Source: Pseudomonas nabeulensis
GTDB lineage: Bacteria; Pseudomonadota; Gammaproteobacteria; Pseudomonadales; Pseudomonadaceae
Length of the DNA: 64,000 bases
NCBI RefSeq assembly: GCF_004682045.1
Contig: NZ_QUZT01000014.1
Span: 47,691-111,690, forward strand
Reading direction: 5' to 3'
Shown: piece by piece, positions 60,821-64,000 of the stretch
Position numbering within the stretch: the stretch's first letter is position 1
Layout: the number at the start of each line of letters is the position of its first letter
Made by a program: the position numbers and the translations under genes
Notes under the pieces: model-generated
Database searches by the model: none
Told to the model about the DNA's origin: nothing
What the model saw: only the letters and a program-made list of their open reading frames with translations

Positions 60821-62005
60821 ATGAACGACCCCATCGTCATCGTCAGCGCCGTGCGCACCCCCATGGGCGGGTTCCAGGGCGACCTCAAGGGCCTGACCGC
60901 GCCGCAACTGGGCTCCGCCGCCATTCGTGCCGCCGTCGAGCGCGCTGGCATTGCCAGCGATGCCGTGGATGAAGTGCTGTTCGGCTGTGTACTGCCCGCC
61001 GGTCTCGGCCAGGCGCCTGCACGCCAGGCGGCGCTGGGGGCCGGGCTGGACAAGTCCACCCGTTGCACCACGCTGAACAAAATGTGCGGCTCCGGCATGG
61101 AAGCGGCGATTTTGGCCCACGACTCACTGCGGGCCGGCAGTGTCGACGTCGTGGTCGCCGGCGGCATGGAAAGCATGTCCAACGCACCCTACCTGCTAGA
61201 CCGTGCGCGCAGCGGCTACCGCATGGGCCACGGTCGCGTGCTGGACCATATGTTCCTCGATGGCCTCGAAGACGCGTACGACAAAGGCCGCCTGATGGGC
61301 ACCTTTGCCGAAGACTGCGCCTTGCACCACGGCTTTACCCGTGAGGCCCAGGACGCTTTCGCCATTGCCTCCCTGACCCGTGCACAGGAAGCGATCACCC
61401 ACGGTAGTTTCGCCGCCGAAATCGTGCCGGTGCAGGTCACGGTCGGCAAAGAACAGAAAACCATCCAGCACGACGAACAGCCGCCCAAGGCCAAACTGGA
61501 CAAGATCACCACTTTGAAGCCCGCTTTCCGCGAAGGCGGCACCGTCACGGCAGCCAACTCCAGCTCCATCTCGGATGGCGCGGCTGCGCTGCTGTTGATG
61601 CGCGAGTCCGAGGCTGTGAAACGCGGGCTAAAGCCCCTGGCGGTGATCCATGGGCATGCGGCCTTTGCCGATGAGCCTGGCTTGTTCCCGGTGGCGCCGG
61701 TCGGCGCGATCCGCACGCTGATGACCAAGACCGGCTGGAAGCTCGATGAAGTCGACCTGTTCGAGATCAACGAAGCGTTTGCCGTGGTCAGCCTGGTGAC
61801 CATGACCCAGCTGGAGATTCCCCACAGCAAGGTCAACATCCACGGCGGTGCCTGCGCCCTGGGCCACCCGATTGGCGCCTCCGGTGCACGGATCCTGGTG
61901 ACCTTGCTCTCGGCCCTGCGCCAGAAAGGCCTCAAACGTGGCGTAGCAGCCATCTGTATCGGCGGTGGTGAAGCCACGGCCATGGCTGTCGAATGCCTGT
62001 ATTAA
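60821..62005 (+). CDS. Acetyl-CoA C-acyltransferase (thiolase)
   Basis: The 394-residue enzyme cleaves 3-ketoacyl-CoA to acetyl-CoA and a shorter acyl-CoA. The active-site Cys is in TTLNKMCGSGMEAAI, the His in GGACALGHPIGASGARIL, and the second Cys in AAICIGGGEATAM. DLFEINEAFAVVS and NAPYLL are further family signatures. It is the second gene of the operon, and its closest functional partners are the acyl-CoA dehydrogenase, hydratase and SDR next to it. It could act on 2-methylacetoacetyl-CoA from isoleucine. Confidence 0.95.
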   Translation: MNDPIVIVSAVRTPMGGFQGDLKGLTAPQLGSAAIRAAVERAGIASDAVDEVLFGCVLPAGLGQAPARQAALGAGLDKSTRCTTLNKMCGSGMEAAILAHDSLRAGSVDVVVAGGMESMSNAPYLLDRARSGYRMGHGRVLDHMFLDGLEDAYDKGRLMGTFAEDCALHHGFTREAQDAFAIASLTRAQEAITHGSFAAEIVPVQVTVGKEQKTIQHDEQPPKAKLDKITTLKPAFREGGTVTAANSSSISDGAAALLLMRESEAVKRGLKPLAVIHGHAAFADEPGLFPVAPVGAIRTLMTKTGWKLDEVDLFEINEAFAVVSLVTMTQLEIPHSKVNIHGGACALGHPIGASGARILVTLLSALRQKGLKRGVAAICIGGGEATAMAVECLY

Positions 62006-62017
62006 GGACGAATCACC

Positions 62018-63145
62018 ATGCTGCCCAATGACGAACAACTGCAAATCAGCGAAGCCGCCCGGCAATTTGCCCAGGAGCGCCTCAAACCCTTCGCCGCCGA
62101 GTGGGACCGCGACCATCGCTTCCCCAAGGAAGCCATTGGCGAAATGGCCGAGCTGGGTTTTTTCGGCATGCTGGTGCCGGAACAGTGGGACGGTTGCGAC
62201 ACCGGCTACCTGGCCTACGCCATGGCCCTGGAAGAAGTTGCCGCCGGTGACGGCGCCTGTTCCACCATCATGAGCGTGCACAACTCGGTGGGCTGCGTGC
62301 CGATCCTCAAGTTCGGCAATGACGACCAGAAAGAACGCTTCCTCAAACCCCTGGCCAGTGGCGCCATGCTCGGCGCCTTTGCCCTGACCGAGCCCCAGGC
62401 CGGCTCGGACGCCAGCAGCCTGAAAACCCGTGCGCGCCGTGACGGTGACCACTACGTGCTGAATGGCTGCAAACAGTTCATCACCTCCGGGCAAAATGCC
62501 GGGATCGTGATTGTGTTTGCCGTCACCGACCCGGCGGCAGGCAAACGCGGGATCAGCGCCTTTATCGTGCCGACCGATTCACCGGGCTATAAGGTGGCAC
62601 GGGTCGAAGACAAGCTCGGCCAGCATGCCTCGGACACCTGCCAGATCCTGTTTGAAGACGTGCAGGTGCCGGTCGAAAATCGCCTGGGCGAAGAAGGCGA
62701 GGGCTACAAGATCGCCCTGGCCAACCTTGAGGGTGGCCGCGTGGGCATTGCCGCGCAAGCGGTGGGCATGGCCCGTGCCGCCTTTGAAGCCGCCCGCGAC
62801 TATGCCCGCGAGCGCGAGAGTTTCGGCAAGGCCATCATTGATCACCAGGCCGTGGCCTTTCGCCTGGCCGACATGGCCACGCAAATCGCCGTCGCCCGGC
62901 AGATGGTGCATTACGCCGCCGCCCTGCGTGACAGCGGCAAGCCCGCACTGGTCGAGGCGTCCATGGCCAAGCTGTTCGCTTCGGAAATGGCGGAAAAAGT
63001 CTGTTCTGCCGCCTTGCAAACCCTGGGCGGTTACGGTTACCTGAGCGACTTCCCCCTGGAGCGCATCTACCGCGACGTGCGGGTCTGCCAGATTTACGAA
63101 GGCACCAGCGATATCCAGCGCATGGTCATCTCACGCAATCTCTAA
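62018..63145 (+). CDS. Acyl-CoA dehydrogenase
   Basis: FAD enzyme of 375 residues that introduces the 2,3-double bond. Family signatures: [19 protein letters not shown] for FAD and substrate contacts, [20 protein letters not shown] [37 protein letters not shown] at the C-terminus, with the catalytic Glu in YEGTSD. Helical N-terminal domain starts [26 protein letters not shown]. The neighbours suggest a short- or 2-methyl-branched acyl-CoA such as 2-methylbutyryl-CoA, but the chain length cannot be read. Third gene of the operon. Confidence 0.95.
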   Translation: MLPNDEQLQISEAARQFAQERLKPFAAEWDRDHRFPKEAIGEMAELGFFGMLVPEQWDGCDTGYLAYAMALEEVAAGDGACSTIMSVHNSVGCVPILKFGNDDQKERFLKPLASGAMLGAFALTEPQAGSDASSLKTRARRDGDHYVLNGCKQFITSGQNAGIVIVFAVTDPAAGKRGISAFIVPTDSPGYKVARVEDKLGQHASDTCQILFEDVQVPVENRLGEEGEGYKIALANLEGGRVGIAAQAVGMARAAFEAARDYARERESFGKAIIDHQAVAFRLADMATQIAVARQMVHYAAALRDSGKPALVEASMAKLFASEMAEKVCSAALQTLGGYGYLSDFPLERIYRDVRVCQIYEGTSDIQRMVISRNL

Positions 63146-63156
63146 GGAGCCGATAC

Positions 63157-63930
63157 ATGAGTTACGAAACTATTTTGCTCGAAGTCCAGGGCCGCGTCGG
63201 GCTGATTACCCTCAATCGCCCGCAAGCCTTGAACGCCTTGAATGCGCAACTGGTCAGCGAACTGAACCAGGCGCTGGATGGTTTGGAAGCCGACCCCGAG
63301 ATTGGCTGCATCGTCCTGACCGGCTCGAAAAAAGCCTTCGCTGCCGGCGCCGATATCAAGGAAATGGCCGAGCTGACCTACCCGCAGATCTACATGGACG
63401 ACCTGTTCAGCGACAGTGACCGCGTGGCCAATCGCCGCAAGCCGATCATCGCTGCGGTCAACGGCTTCGCCCTTGGTGGCGGCTGTGAACTGGCGTTGAT
63501 GTGCGACTTCATCCTGGCGGGCGACACCGCCAAGTTCGGCCAGCCCGAGATCAACCTCGGCGTATTGCCGGGCATGGGCGGCACCCAGCGCCTGACCCGT
63601 GCGGTGGGCAAGGCCAAGGCCATGGAAATGTGCCTGACCGGACGTTTTATTGATGCGGTGGAAGCGGAGCGCTGCGGCATCGTTGCGCGTATCGTGCCAG
63701 CCGATGAACTGTTGGAAGAAGCGCTGAAAGCCGCCACGCTGATCGCCGGCAAGTCGGTGCCTATCAGCATGATGGTCAAGGAAAGCGTTAACCGCGCGTT
63801 TGAAGTGAGCCTATCAGAAGGCGTGCGCTTTGAGCGTCGGGTATTCCATGCGGCGTTTGCGACGCAGGATCAGAAGGAAGGCATGGCAGCGTTCGTGGCC
63901 AAGCGCGCGCCTGATTTCAAAGACCAGTAA
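63157..63930 (+). CDS. Enoyl-CoA hydratase
   Basis: The 257-residue crotonase-family enzyme hydrates the trans-2-enoyl-CoA made by the dehydrogenase. The oxyanion-hole loops are [11 protein letters not shown] and [14 protein letters not shown]. The two catalytic Glu are in GGCELAL and [20 protein letters not shown], both present. It completes the set dehydrogenase, hydratase, hydroxyacyl dehydrogenase, thiolase. It is the last gene of the operon in the window; a half REP begins soon after. Confidence 0.95.
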   Translation: MSYETILLEVQGRVGLITLNRPQALNALNAQLVSELNQALDGLEADPEIGCIVLTGSKKAFAAGADIKEMAELTYPQIYMDDLFSDSDRVANRRKPIIAAVNGFALGGGCELALMCDFILAGDTAKFGQPEINLGVLPGMGGTQRLTRAVGKAKAMEMCLTGRFIDAVEAERCGIVARIVPADELLEEALKAATLIAGKSVPISMMVKESVNRAFEVSLSEGVRFERRVFHAAFATQDQKEGMAAFVAKRAPDFKDQ

Positions 63931-63958
63931 CCCAATCCCAAAAACACCAGTGTTCAAA

Positions 63959-64000
63959 TGTGGGAGGGGGCTGTGTCAGTTAGAGTGGGTAGTTTTTCAG
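63959..64000. repeat. Start of a REP element, cut by the window end
   Basis: TGTGGGAGGGGG matches the left arm of the repeat at 30901, but what follows (CTGTGTCAGTTAGAGTGGG) differs and no right arm is seen before the window ends. Confidence 0.45.

Noticed and set aside
1..64000. CRISPR arrays, tRNA or rRNA genes
   Set aside because: I found no regularly spaced repeats, no cas genes and no cloverleaf-like sequence. The only repeats are REP-type elements and the duplicated gene ends described above.

Overview
The window looks like chromosome of a Pseudomonas of the P. fluorescens group. The evidence is high GC, an MvaT/MvaU-type silencer, a 358-residue HPPD nearly identical to the P. fluorescens enzyme as I know it, a CSS-motif EAL phosphodiesterase, KfrA/recombinase and CheR/CheB/kinase blocks familiar from this genus, and several fluorescens-type REP elements. 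I saw no rRNA, tRNA, insertion sequence, prophage or CRISPR array.

Layout. Bases 1-2835: 3' part of a giant toxin-like protein, converging on a nitronate monooxygenase. 4.0-7.7 kb: a repair pair (alkB, then an ada whose zinc site is damaged) and a run of small proteins and lipoproteins. 8.0-16.7 kb: galU, gor, a KfrA-like coiled-coil protein divergent from a tyrosine recombinase, ahpC and ahpF behind a probable OxyR site, gloA, a DUF4946 protein and mvaU. 16.9-24.2 kb: an EAL phosphodiesterase and a five-gene chaperone-usher fimbrial operon with two chaperones. 24.4-34.8 kb: hppD, a small toxin-family relative, rarD, an aldo/keto reductase with a LysR regulator and divergent SDR, and an MFS permease / CdaR regulator / glycerate kinase group.

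34.9-42.0 kb: a GNAT acetyltransferase and an Asp/Glu racemase that seem once to have met tail to tail. They are now separated by an AT-richer three-FN3 protein lying between two copies of their junction. Then come a DUF3313 lipoprotein, a degenerate J-domain membrane protein with a DUF3829-like partner, and a DUF1254 protein. 42.4-57.7 kb is a signalling region: a single-domain receiver, a CHASE3-GAF hybrid kinase with three receivers, CheR, receiver-less CheB, a receiver-kinase and another receiver, then (after a 4.8-kb toxin gene) a hybrid kinase co-transcribed with a KaiC-like ATPase. 57.8-63.9 kb: a HEAT/TPR protein, a bestrophin and a four-gene acyl-CoA oxidation operon.

The most interesting object is the 1584-residue protein at 49649-54403. 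I read a complete YopT/C58-type Cys-His-Asp triad followed by a C-terminal domain that lines up with CheD/CNF1-type deamidases (Thr1443, Cys1449, His1470, then a Val-Gly-Gly). Just upstream of it is a degenerate copy of the 3' end of the neighbouring kinase gene. The FN3 gene also lies beside a copied neighbour 3' tail. Both genes therefore look like accessory cargo gained beside duplicated gene ends.
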